Positions 13,898 through 21,951 of a stretch of DNA of 35,489 bases are shown here, piece by piece; position 1 is the first letter of the stretch; each line of letters begins with the position of its first letter. Where the stretch lies: NCBI GenBank assembly GCA_964408435.1, contig CAYOZL010000020.1, positions 1 to 35,489 on the forward strand, read 5' to 3'. A model generated the notes under the pieces. That model searched no databases. It saw nothing but the letters and a program-made list of their open reading frames with translations, and was not told the origin of the DNA. The DNA is from CAYOZL01 sp964408435 (GTDB lineage Bacteria > Bdellovibrionota_C > UBA2361 > SZUA-149 > CAYOZL01). The translations under genes and the position numbers were made by a program.

Positions 13898-14730
13898 GCT
13901 TTAAAAACTTCGTATAAATCTTTTTCTAAAAGCATATCGACTCTAGATTTAGTTTTTGAGTTATTAGAGTTCCTAGCTTTTTCAATAAATTCAGGATTCT
14001 CTACTAAAAACTTTTTCATACTAGAGCTTGAATCTTTTAAGTAATTAACTAAGACACTATGCTGTTCTTTTTTAATTAAATCTTTACTAAGCGCCATATC
14101 AAAAAAATTATTATCCACATTAAAAATAGATAGTACTTTTTTAATCCCTAACTCTTCTAAGTTAGCTACTCCACCTTGGTTTCTATCAACAATGTTAAAA
14201 GCATAATTAAGACTAGCATTTCTTTTCTTTAATTCTGGATGCCACGCTCTTTGATAACTAGAACCAATCGTTAGTAAATCTGCTACATTAATTACAGATG
14301 CTGAATTTAAATCTTTAATTTCCTTACCCGATGAATCAAAAGTGCTTCCATCTTTATAAATCCAAATACATGGCTTATTTAAATGCGCAGCTACTATTGG
14401 AGAGAAAAACCAGTCTCTTCTTTGCCCACCAGATACTAGATCAAATTTGATTGCACTGCTTTTAATAAGCTCTACAGTCTTATCAATTGTTTTTTTATAA
14501 ATTTCACTACTTTGGTAAACTTCTTCTAACTTCTTAGTTAACTTTTCTTGAAAACCTTCTTTTTCTGCCTCTGCATCAATTAAGTCTAGCACTTCAGTTG
14601 CGACTTCTTTCCCACCGCATAAGTAATGTGTATTTATAAAGTATGGGCCAATTAAGCCTGAAGTATAAATAAATGGCATGTCAGCTGGTGCGACTTTAAA
14701 GGCTTCGGAATCAAATAATAAATCAATCAT
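13894..14730 (-). CDS. PyrE-like phosphoribosyltransferase-fold protein, 278 aa
   Basis: The N-terminus FIYTSGLIGPYFINTHYLCGG follows the orotate phosphoribosyltransferase pattern (SG-x-x-S-P-x-Y-I-D), and VSGGQRRDWFFSPIVAAHL matches the following region. The PRPP loop is recognisable as VINVADLLTIGSSYQRA, but the usual pair of acidic residues is reduced to one (AD in place of DD). At 278 aa it is longer than PyrE (about 200-215), mostly because of an insertion near residues 45-90 and a C-terminal extension of about 60 residues. It is the last gene of the proB-proA-phosphatase operon, two bases after the preceding stop codon. Either a divergent PyrE or a related PRTase-fold protein with another substrate is possible. 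Confidence 0.72.
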   Translation of the reverse strand: MIDLLFDSEAFKVAPADMPFIYTSGLIGPYFINTHYLCGGKEVATEVLDLIDAEAEKEGFQEKLTKKLEEVYQSSEIYKKTIDKTVELIKSSAIKFDLVSGGQRRDWFFSPIVAAHLNKPCIWIYKDGSTFDSSGKEIKDLNSASVINVADLLTIGSSYQRAWHPELKKRNASLNYAFNIVDRNQGGVANLEELGIKKVLSIFNVDNNFFDMALSKDLIKKEQHSVLVNYLKDSSSSMKKFLVENPEFIEKARNSNNSKTKSRVDMLLEKDLYEVFKA

Positions 14731-14732
14731 AA

Positions 14733-15218
14733 TTAAATAGTCTGCCCTGATAAAACTTTTTCCAATAAGATTTCACAACTTCTTTCTATGATTTCAAAAA
14801 CTCCTTCAAAACCACCTTCATAATAAGGATCGGGAACATCCATTCCTGTATCAAATGGATCAAACTCTCTTAATAAGTGAATCCTCGCCTTTGTATCCCC
14901 TGCTATCTCTTTTATATCTTTGAAATTTTGTCTATCCATAGCAATAATCCAATCGAAATCATCAAAGTCATCTAGATTAATTTGTCTAGACTTTTGCTTT
15001 ACTATTGAAATGCCATTTTGCTTAGCCACTTTAATACTTCCCTCATGAGGCTGATTTCCATTATGCCAATTTCCAGTTCCGCAAGAATCAACTACAAACT
15101 TATCGCTTAAGCCTTTTTGCTCTAACATTTTCTCAAAAATTCCATGCCCTAATGGAGAACGACAAATATTACCTAAGCAAACAAATAAAACTGAAGTCTT
15201 ACCCACGTATCTGGCCAT
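14733..15218 (-). CDS. Low-molecular-weight protein-tyrosine-phosphatase family protein
   Basis: The catalytic P-loop C-X5-R is present as CLGNICRS with Cys14 and Arg20, and the general acid motif DPYYEGG is near residue 130. At 161 aa the length is normal. Members dephosphorylate tyrosine (or arginine) residues in proteins and often counter tyrosine kinases that control exopolysaccharide export or stress; the specific target is unknown. The gene overlaps the end of proA by 20 bases and is followed two bases later by the PyrE-like gene, so it is translated from the proline operon mRNA. Such placement with proline biosynthesis is not a usual functional link and may only reflect genome compaction. 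Confidence 0.93.
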   Translation of the reverse strand: MARYVGKTSVLFVCLGNICRSPLGHGIFEKMLEQKGLSDKFVVDSCGTGNWHNGNQPHEGSIKVAKQNGISIVKQKSRQINLDDFDDFDWIIAMDRQNFKDIKEIAGDTKARIHLLREFDPFDTGMDVPDPYYEGGFEGVFEIIERSCEILLEKVLSGQTI

Positions 15219-16212
15219 TCCCTGTAACTACATATTTATAAGAAGTTAAGCCATCTGCCCCTACAGGGCCTCTTGCATGAAGCTTATCAGTGCTAATTCC
15301 AATTTCTGCACCTAAGCCAAACTCAGCACCGTCATTAAATCTAGTGCTAGCATTTAACATTACAACTCCAGTATCTACATTTTGTTGAAATATATCTAAA
15401 GCTTCTTTATCTTCTGAAATAATCGCATCGGTGTGATTTGAACCATAAAGATTTATATGCTCAATAGCTTCATTAATATTCTCAACTAGCTTTACAGAGA
15501 GAATTAAATCCAAATACTCATCACCCCAATCATTCACATCTCTTACTTTCTTAGATACGCTTTTAACTTCATCATCCCCTCTAATCTCAACAGATTCCTC
15601 ACTTAACTTTTCAATTAGCGTAGGCAGAAAACTCTCTTTTAAATCTTTATGGATTATTAAAGTCTCCATTGCATTACAAACACCTGGTCTTTGACACTTA
15701 GCATTAATTGCAATTTTTTCTGCTTTTTCTAAATCTGCAGATTTATCAACATAAATATGACAAACACCTTTGTAGTGTTTTAACACCGGAACTTTAGACA
15801 TATCAGTTACTGCTCTAATTAAGCCCTCGCCTCCTCTTGGAATTACTAAATCAACACTATCTTCTTGCTCTACTAACTCTCTAACAGTGTTCCTACTAGT
15901 GGAGTTAATAAAACCAAGCATCCCTTTTGGCATTCCAGCATCCTCTCCACCTTTCACTAAGGCTTTTACTATTGCCTTATTTGAGTGAATAGATTCTTTC
16001 CCTCCTCTTAGAACAACAGCATTAGAGGTTTTAATACAAAGCCCTGCNNNNNNNNNNNNNNNNNNNNNNNNNNNNNNNNNNNNNNNNNNNNNNNNNNNNN
16101 NNNNNNNNNNNNNNNNNNNNNNNNNNNNNNNNNNNNNNNNNNNNNNNGCTTTCAGTCCAGCTTTTCTAGCTTCTTTGCATATCTGTTCAACATTACTGTT
16201 TTCTACACTCAT
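15199..16212 (-). CDS. proA: Gamma-glutamyl phosphate reductase ProA, interrupted by a scaffold gap
   Basis: ProA makes glutamate 5-semialdehyde from gamma-glutamyl phosphate with NADPH, the second step of proline synthesis. Visible family parts are KTSNAVVLRGGKES, INSTSRNTVRELV, VIPRGGEGLIRAV, the catalytic cysteine in CQRPGVCNAMETLI, SNHTDAI and the ending ARGPVGADGLTSYKYV. A run of 100 N (16048-16147) lies after the first about 20 residues. From the family, roughly 120 residues should sit in that place, so the gap is probably a placeholder for some 350 or more bases and the apparent frame continuity is accidental. The start follows the proB stop by four bases. Its end overlaps the phosphatase gene. 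Confidence 0.93.
   Translation of the reverse strand: MSVENSNVEQICKEARKAGLKXXXXXXXXXXXXXXXXXXXXXXXXXXXXXXXXXXAGLCIKTSNAVVLRGGKESIHSNKAIVKALVKGGEDAGMPKGMLGFINSTSRNTVRELVEQEDSVDLVIPRGGEGLIRAVTDMSKVPVLKHYKGVCHIYVDKSADLEKAEKIAINAKCQRPGVCNAMETLIIHKDLKESFLPTLIEKLSEESVEIRGDDEVKSVSKKVRDVNDWGDEYLDLILSVKLVENINEAIEHINLYGSNHTDAIISEDKEALDIFQQNVDTGVVMLNASTRFNDGAEFGLGAEIGISTDKLHARGPVGADGLTSYKYVVTGNGQIRG
16048..16147. other. Assembly gap of 100 N inside proA
   Basis: Exactly one hundred unknown bases, the conventional size for a gap of unspecified length. Its true length is probably larger, judged from the missing N-terminal domain of ProA. Confidence 0.97.
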
Positions 16213-16216
16213 TGTC

Positions 16217-17002
16217 TTATTTACCTATTATGGTTCCAATATCTTTTTCAAAAAAAGCATCTTGTAAAACATTTTCACTTCTTCCATCTAATATTAAAAC
16301 AAGTCCACCTTTTTCAGTAAAAGCTTGAGCCGACTTCAACTTAGAGCTCATACCTCCACTAGACATTTCCCCACCTTTACCGTTTGCCTGAGCAAGCTCT
16401 TGCTCACTTATTTCCTTAAGATGAGTAACTCTAATTCCTTTTTCTAAATCAGAGTAAAAACCATTTACAGTACTAGCCAACACTAATGCATCTGATTCTA
16501 GCTCTGTTGCTACAAGAGAAGAAAGTAAATCGTTATCACCAAATTGAATCTCATCTGAAGTAATTGCATCGTTTTCATTTATGATCGGCAAAACTCCTTT
16601 TTCAAATAAAGAATTAACAGTGCTACAGAAATTACTAATTCTATTTTTATTTTGAAAATCTTCTCTAGTTAAAAGAATTTGTGCAACTACTACATCGTGA
16701 GCTTTAAAACACTTAGAATATAAATCTATTAATTTTGCCTGACCAATAGCAGCTGCTGACTGTAGCTCGAGTAACTCAGTAGGTCTTTTTTCAGTACCAA
16801 GTTCTTCAAGCCCTGCCCCGATTGCTCCAGAGGTAACTAAAACAACTTGCTTGCCGTTGGACATTAAAGAAGAAATATCTTTTGCAATCTCAGAAAACCG
16901 TTTCTTATTTAAACGACCTAAGTCATTAGACAAAGCTCTAGTTCCGTATTTCACAACTATACGTTTTGACTGAGATAATCTATTTCTTAGTTCCTGCTCC
17001 AT
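16217..17002 (-). CDS. proB: Glutamate 5-kinase ProB, catalytic domain only
   Basis: ProB phosphorylates glutamate at the gamma carboxyl, the first and feedback-controlled step of proline synthesis. The amino-acid-kinase fold is clear: IVVKYGTRALS at the N-terminus, VLVTSGAIGAGLEELG, QSAAAIGQAKLI, LPIINENDAITSDEIQFGDNDLLSSLVA, and GKGGEMSSGGMSSKLKSA. The protein is 261 aa and ends after the kinase domain; the C-terminal PUA domain of the 367-residue Escherichia coli enzyme is absent, a known variant in other bacteria. It is the first gene of the operon proB-proA-phosphatase-PyrE-like. No Shine-Dalgarno is obvious. Between it and the terminator at 17111-17140 there is only about 100 bases of AT-rich DNA, which must hold the promoter. 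Confidence 0.95.
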   Translation of the reverse strand: MEQELRNRLSQSKRIVVKYGTRALSNDLGRLNKKRFSEIAKDISSLMSNGKQVVLVTSGAIGAGLEELGTEKRPTELLELQSAAAIGQAKLIDLYSKCFKAHDVVVAQILLTREDFQNKNRISNFCSTVNSLFEKGVLPIINENDAITSDEIQFGDNDLLSSLVATELESDALVLASTVNGFYSDLEKGIRVTHLKEISEQELAQANGKGGEMSSGGMSSKLKSAQAFTEKGGLVLILDGRSENVLQDAFFEKDIGTIIGK

Positions 17003-17110
17003 AATGAACTATGAAGATTACACACTTTTAAAAAATTTCTCTACTCTTTAAACTAAAGTATTTGATTTAAACTTCTTGAAATTAGGAAGGACAGCACTGG
17101 TATTAAAAAA

Positions 17111-17140
17111 AGGCAGCATCGAAGAATATCGATGCTGCCT
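17111..17140 (-). terminator. Strong terminator after the 595-aa orphan gene
   Basis: A perfect 12-bp stem (17111-17122 with 17129-17140) with a 6-base loop is followed on the minus strand by a T-run of six to seven residues. It lies 22 bases past the stop codon of the 595-aa gene and marks the left edge of block 2, insulating the proline operon. Confidence 0.9.
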
Positions 17141-17162
17141 GGATTAACCGTATGAAGCTTTA

Positions 17163-18950
17163 CTAAGCAATAGACTCACAATGCCTCGTAGCTCGCTTCC
17201 GTTGACTTTTCGCCTCCATCACTAAAGCCACTTCAAGCTCAGAGACGCTCATCAACTCTTGATGCCGATCCTCCGCATCTGTGTTGTAGTACTGATTAGA
17301 TTGCACCAATTGCGCTGTAAAGCGGCAACCAGGGTCGTAACAAGAAACTACTACCTCGTCGGACTGCTCTCGACTAACACTAAAGCCCCAGACACTTACT
17401 TTTTTAGTTGAGGCGCAAAGGCACACAACAATAAAGTTCTTTGTCTTGCTTTTAGGAACTCTGAGCATCAAGCTAGAGTCAAGATAGCCTTCCCTATTAA
17501 GAAAGCTCAATGCACGTCCTTCATCTCCAAGCTGCAATAAAGCTACTGGGTACCCGTGGTTAGCGGGGGTATAGCTATGCTGCTCTCCTGAAAGAGAAAC
17601 AACAGAATCTTTTAGCATACGATAAAGCAAGCTAAAATTAAATTCTGGCCCCATCAAACGGTCGTGCATCTTTTGCTTCAGGCAAATCCACTCACCTTGA
17701 GAGCCCAGTGTCTTTTTTGGAACAGACTTCCAAGGAAAATCGACTTCTCTACTTGTAGTAGAGAACATACCCTCTTCAAAACTCAAAAAACGAGTCAGGG
17801 GATATAAAGGCTGGAATCTATCAACACGATGAGCTCGTGCAAGGAGTTCGTCGCTAAGACCTTTTCTTCGAACTCCAAATTGAACAAAGAGCAGAGCTTT
17901 GAGAAGATTCATCTCACCGATATCATCGCCAGATAGAATCTGGTGCAAATATAGGCTTTTCTCCTCGTAGATTAGCTTAACCACAGGCTTTGAGCCGCGG
18001 TAAACTTTTACTACAGTTGCCATACAGGCAATCTGCTCAGCAATCTTTGCAGCGCACCCACTATCAAGTGCTTCAGCATAGCTCTTATGCAAATCGCCGC
18101 CAAAAAGCTCGGCCAAAAATGACTGACCCCATCTGGCAGTGAGTCTTCCAAGCACTCTGAGACGATTGCTGTCCAGGTCCAGAGTAGAAATCTCAGTACC
18201 ATCTTCTTGCGGCTCACTTTCATGAGACCAGATTTGGTAACGCACATAAGAGTTAACTACCGGATAAAGACTGAGCTTTTTCTTGAGCCACTCAACACAA
18301 GCCTCTCGGTCCTCATCCCAAATCTGCATAAGTTCAGTATCAGCAAATTCTCCATAGGCAGCTTTTGCCAGGGCATCACCGAACTGTCTCAATTCGACTT
18401 CATCCAGAGTCTCGCCTTTTACAACTCTAACCTTGTCAACTAGGCTATCGTAACAGAACTGCTCATCACAGACTTCGATACCCCAGTTTTCACCAAAGAC
18501 CCATCCATCCTCCGATTGCTTCTTAACTTTTAGCTCCTGAAGCTCATTAGCTGAAACTTCCTTGAATTGACGAGCCAAATTAACTCCCGCACGAAACAAA
18601 AGCCTTTTTACTGGGTTGGTAATCATTGATAGCTCAGGCAGGCGTTGCTTTTTTGCAACGCTGATTTTCCACATTCCAGACGAATCAATCTTGTGGCTGA
18701 TCATTCGCTTGCCATCTTTATTATGAACCCGAATGTATACCACTCCATTCTGATCGTTTCGAACAATGGTATTTCGAGTCCAAAGCGCAAGCGGAAATTT
18801 GTTCTTCTTGCTTGAAGGCAAAATCTCAATGCGAGAGCCGTCCTCCTTACAATACTCAACTTTTACCGGAGCACCAGGTACAGCCTCGTGGACTTTGATG
18901 GTGAAAAACTCAAATCGTCTTGGACTCTTCTTTACATTCTTCTTCGCCAT
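17163..18950 (-). CDS. Orphan protein of unknown function, 595 aa
   Basis: Not recognised. The start is supported by AAGGAG 7 bases upstream. The first twelve residues are a basic Lys-rich tail, like that of the helicase in block 1. No signal peptide or membrane helix. Residues 15-100 are beta-rich (FFTIKVHEAVPGAPVKVEY, then GVVYIRVHNKDGKRMIS). Residues 110-400 are mostly helical with many Trp and acidic residues, and 470-560 are again beta-rich with several cysteines (FIVVCLCAS, VVVSCYDPGCRF). The last 15 residues are basic. There are no visible nucleotide-binding or protease motifs. It is less AT-rich than the flanking proB and glycosyltransferase genes and forms a one-gene unit with its own terminator, inserted into an otherwise housekeeping stretch. 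Its ancestry is probably shared with the block 1 genes, judged from signals and composition only. Confidence 0.85.
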   Translation of the reverse strand: MAKKNVKKSPRRFEFFTIKVHEAVPGAPVKVEYCKEDGSRIEILPSSKKNKFPLALWTRNTIVRNDQNGVVYIRVHNKDGKRMISHKIDSSGMWKISVAKKQRLPELSMITNPVKRLLFRAGVNLARQFKEVSANELQELKVKKQSEDGWVFGENWGIEVCDEQFCYDSLVDKVRVVKGETLDEVELRQFGDALAKAAYGEFADTELMQIWDEDREACVEWLKKKLSLYPVVNSYVRYQIWSHESEPQEDGTEISTLDLDSNRLRVLGRLTARWGQSFLAELFGGDLHKSYAEALDSGCAAKIAEQIACMATVVKVYRGSKPVVKLIYEEKSLYLHQILSGDDIGEMNLLKALLFVQFGVRRKGLSDELLARAHRVDRFQPLYPLTRFLSFEEGMFSTTSREVDFPWKSVPKKTLGSQGEWICLKQKMHDRLMGPEFNFSLLYRMLKDSVVSLSGEQHSYTPANHGYPVALLQLGDEGRALSFLNREGYLDSSLMLRVPKSKTKNFIVVCLCASTKKVSVWGFSVSREQSDEVVVSCYDPGCRFTAQLVQSNQYYNTDAEDRHQELMSVSELEVALVMEAKSQRKRATRHCESIA

Positions 18951-19382
18951 GATAAATCTCCTTTTTAAAAGGACCTGACACGTGAGTGTCTTATATTACT
19001 CAATTTCATTAAGCCATGGTCGTACCAATGAAAAAGAGGGTGTCATTCACGATGAGTGCACCCTAGAAAAAACAATTTTTTTTATTTTTTGTTTTAACTA
19101 GAGTACACTCAAAGCTAGTATAAAAATTTTTAAAACATTATTTACCAGTGCTGTTTCTCTAATGAACTAGAGAAACAGAACAAAACTTTTACACATATCT
19201 AAATTTCAAAGAGCTTATTCAGCGAAAATAAATGCATACATCGTATCATGAGGAATTTAATAGGTAAATACTCTAATGCTATTGTTTGGGATTTTATACA
19301 TAGTAATATCAAATACTTATGTCTTAATTCAAGATAGTATAAATATTTTTCAAAAAATATTCAGAAAGCTCTACGTATAGTG
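18951..19382. other. Gene-free interval with many hairpins upstream of the 595-aa gene
   Basis: No gene is seen. Hairpins from left to right: 18977-18981/18986-18990; 19004-19010/19027-19033; 19038-19042/19059-19063 enclosing 19044-19049/19053-19058, whose G-U pair fits plus-strand transcription; an A/T stem 19069-19075/19089-19095; a perfect 11-bp stem 19151-19161/19168-19178; and 19342-19350/19353-19361. The same style of hairpin-rich DNA flanks the block 1 genes. The promoter of the 595-aa gene must be here but is not clear. Confidence 0.5.
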
Positions 19383-19538
19383 AGCAGTGTAGCAGTATTT
19401 ACTCCTTCGGATTTTGGAGCCAGTTATTAATTAAAAAGAGATTAAGTATCTCTTTTTAATTAATAACTGGTGGAAACCTTGGATTAATCGTTTTAAACGA
19501 TTAAGAGAATGAGAAGGAGTAAATACTGCTACACTGCT
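19383..19538. repeat. Three-way-junction inverted repeat element
   Basis: The outer arms 19383-19408 and 19513-19538 are perfect 26-bp inverted repeats. Inside lie a perfect 23-bp hairpin (19420-19442 with 19448-19470, 5-base loop) and a perfect 10-bp near-palindrome (19484-19493 with 19495-19504). As single-stranded DNA or RNA it folds into a closed three-way junction. The right arm includes the last three codons of the glycosyltransferase gene. There is no reading frame inside and no clear target-site duplication. It may be a MITE-like element, an unusual terminator, or a structured RNA; because all pairs are perfect, strand polarity cannot be judged. Confidence 0.85.
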
Positions 19539-20455
19539 AGTATATCTATCCAAACCTCAATCTCAGCTTGCCTAGATAACTTAGCTCTAAAACTTTGCCC
19601 AAAGCCTAATAAGTAATCAGTAAACTCTTCATCCTCTTCTGCTTTTAAAAGCAATTCCCTAAGCTCTTCTGTATTTTCACATTCAAAAAAACCCGGATAA
19701 TCTTCCCCGAACAAAGCCATTGTAGAATCTATTTTTGAACAAATAATTGGCAATTCCAATGCAATAGCTTCTGAGATGACACTCGGAAAACCTTCAGTCT
19801 TAGAACTTAATACCATTAAAGAACTCGAAGACATATGATTACAAACTTCTTCTTTACTTAACTCACCTAAATATTCATAGCGTGTGTTAATTGCTAGTTC
19901 TTCTTCCACTAACAAATTATATTCAGGTTCAAGGATTGCTCCTAGATGAAGTACTCTTATTTTAGAATACTTTGGCAAATCTCTTACGGCAATAGCTGCT
20001 CTCATTGGATCTTTTACATCTCTTAGGTGACCAACAACTAAAACATCAAAAAACTCTTCTGACTTCTCTAGTTTTACATTATCGATAATATCTGCAGATT
20101 GATAAATGACTACAACTTTATCTCGGTAATCTTCTGGGATTAAATCTTTCGCTCTATCTTGTAAAACAATAATCTTATCAGCAAGTCTAAGAGTTCTTTC
20201 GGCTTTAGCTTTTTCTAATTTGTATAAGTCTGTTCCTGTCATACAGATATATAAAGGCACTTCTGGGTATGCTTGTTTAAAATCAAAAACTAATTCTGAG
20301 CTTTTATAGGCATGAAAAGCAATGGCTAGATCAGGAGTCTCTTGAACGATCTCATGTCCTAAATTCTCAAGGATATCAGTCCATCTTTCACGAGTAACAA
20401 GAGATCCCTTCCTGATCCCGCTGTCATCTTGCTGATAAATGAATTTTATCTTCAA
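19529..20455 (-). CDS. SenB-like (TIGR04348-type) glycosyltransferase
   Basis: A GT-B fold glycosyltransferase of 308 aa that closely follows the pattern of the family including SenB, the selenosugar synthase of selenoneine biosynthesis: GSLVTRERWTDILENLGHE, CMTGTDLYKL, LADKIIVLQDRA, VVVIYQSA, VVGHLRDVKDPMRAA, IRVLHLGAILEP, RYEYLGELS, TEGFPSVISEA and FGEDYPGFFE. SenB joins a UDP-sugar and selenophosphate; whether this protein does the same is unknown, because no SenA- or SenC-like gene is in the window. The start codon is TTG at 20455-20453, 12 bases after the fumC stop, so it is probably co-transcribed with fumC. Its last three codons and stop lie in the arm of the inverted-repeat element at 19383-19538, so the native C-terminus may have been altered. 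Confidence 0.85.
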   Translation of the reverse strand: MKIKFIYQQDDSGIRKGSLVTRERWTDILENLGHEIVQETPDLAIAFHAYKSSELVFDFKQAYPEVPLYICMTGTDLYKLEKAKAERTLRLADKIIVLQDRAKDLIPEDYRDKVVVIYQSADIIDNVKLEKSEEFFDVLVVGHLRDVKDPMRAAIAVRDLPKYSKIRVLHLGAILEPEYNLLVEEELAINTRYEYLGELSKEEVCNHMSSSSLMVLSSKTEGFPSVISEAIALELPIICSKIDSTMALFGEDYPGFFECENTEELRELLLKAEEDEEFTDYLLGFGQSFRAKLSRQAEIEVWIDILAV

Positions 20456-20467
20456 GGAATTTCGCGA

Positions 20468-21847
20468 CTAAGAAGGTCTAGTCATATTCTCTAGATTTAA
20501 AGCTTTATCAAGCTCATCATCTGGAAGCACTTTTCTTTCTTTTGCAACTTGTCTAAGTGGCTTGCCGGTTTTAAAAGCTTCTTTTGCCAAGTCTGCTGCT
20601 TGATCATAACCAATAATTGGAGCCAATGAAGTACAAATAGCAATACTAGCTTCTGCTAATTCATTTAGTCTTTCAACATTTGGAGTAATTCCGTCTACGC
20701 ATTTCTCTGCAAAGTTTTTAGCTGAGTTAGCTAAAAGCTCAATAGATTCTAAAATAGAATGAGCCATTACAGGCATCATTACATTTAGTTCAAACACTCC
20801 ACCTGTAGAACCTCCAGTATGAACAGTTGCATCATTACCAATTACTTTAGCACAAACCATTAATACAGATTCCGAAATTACAGGGTTTACTTTACCAGGC
20901 ATAATAGAAGAACCAGGTTGAACTTCAGGAACTTGAATCTCACCAATTCCACATCTAGGTCCAGAAGAAAGCCAACGAATGTCATTAGCAATTTTGCCGA
21001 AGCTACAAGCTATCGTTCTGAGTTGACCGCTCATTTCTACTAAACCATCTTTTGCTGCCTGTGCTTCAAAATGATTTTTTGCTTCGAAGAAATCTAGTCC
21101 ACTTTCTTTAGAAATCTTTGCAATTACTTTCTCAGCAAAGCCAGCTGGAGTATTAAGTCCAGTTCCTACCGCAGTTCCACCAAGTGGCAATTCTAAGATA
21201 GAAGACATTGATCTTTTTACTCGTTCAATACTTTGCTCAATTTGTCTTTTGTATCCGCTAAACTCCTGTCCTAGCATCATAGGAGTAGCATCTTGTAAAT
21301 GCGTTCTTCCTGTTTTTACAATCTTTGCAAATTCAGTTTCTTTTTTTGCTAGCGATTCTTTTAAGATTTCTAAAGCTGGTAAAAGCTTACTTGTAAGCTC
21401 CATAGCAGTAGCAATGTGGATTGAAGTTGGGAATACATCATTTGAAGACTGACCCATATTTACGTGGTCATTAGGATGAACATGGCTATCTGAAATTTCT
21501 TTAGCTCTATTAGCTACAACTTCATTTGTATTCATATTTGAAGAAGTACCTGAACCAGTTTGAAAAATATCAACTACAAAATGCTCATCAAGCTTACCGT
21601 CAATTACTTCTTGAGTAGCTTCTTTAATTGATTTCGCAATATCTTTATCTAAAAGACCTAAATCGGAATTAATAAAAGCAGCACTTTGTTTAATAAGCCC
21701 TAAAGCTGAAATCATTGAACGCGGGATTCTAAGTGTGCTAATTGGGAAGTTCTCACATGCTCTTTGAGTTTGCGCTGCGTAGTAGGCACTAGCAGGAACT
21801 TTCATTTCACCCATAGAGTCTTTTTCTATTCTAAAATCTTTGCTCAT
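20468..21847 (-). CDS. fumC: Fumarate hydratase class II
   Basis: FumC interconverts fumarate and malate in the TCA cycle as a cytosolic homotetramer without an iron-sulfur cluster. At 459 aa the length is right. Signatures are present: FQTGSGTSSNMNTNEV, HVNMGQSSNDVFPTS, KTGRTHLQDATPMMLGQE, GGTAVGTGLN, and the mobile loop signature GSSIMPGKVNPV with the catalytic serine. A short Shine-Dalgarno-like GGGAG lies close before the ATG. The glycosyltransferase gene follows after 12 bases. Upstream, about 100 bases separate it from the divergent pseudopilin cluster. Confidence 0.97.
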   Translation of the reverse strand: MSKDFRIEKDSMGEMKVPASAYYAAQTQRACENFPISTLRIPRSMISALGLIKQSAAFINSDLGLLDKDIAKSIKEATQEVIDGKLDEHFVVDIFQTGSGTSSNMNTNEVVANRAKEISDSHVHPNDHVNMGQSSNDVFPTSIHIATAMELTSKLLPALEILKESLAKKETEFAKIVKTGRTHLQDATPMMLGQEFSGYKRQIEQSIERVKRSMSSILELPLGGTAVGTGLNTPAGFAEKVIAKISKESGLDFFEAKNHFEAQAAKDGLVEMSGQLRTIACSFGKIANDIRWLSSGPRCGIGEIQVPEVQPGSSIMPGKVNPVISESVLMVCAKVIGNDATVHTGGSTGGVFELNVMMPVMAHSILESIELLANSAKNFAEKCVDGITPNVERLNELAEASIAICTSLAPIIGYDQAADLAKEAFKTGKPLRQVAKERKVLPDDELDKALNLENMTRPS

Positions 21848-21951
21848 ATCTCCCTTAAATACTGTGTGTAGAGGTCTGTCTATTTAGGGCTCGATATAGC
21901 AAAAAGCTTTTGAGCTAGCAACTTTATAGCTAAAAGAGCGATTAGCTTTAC

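Noticed and set aside
19383..19538. Retron non-coding RNA (nested inverted repeats)
   Set aside because: No reverse transcriptase is encoded nearby and the typical branching guanosine layout is not seen.
17003..19540. Attachment-site duplications flanking block 2
   Set aside because: I compared the borders near 17003-17110 and 19383-19540 by eye and found no convincing direct repeat.
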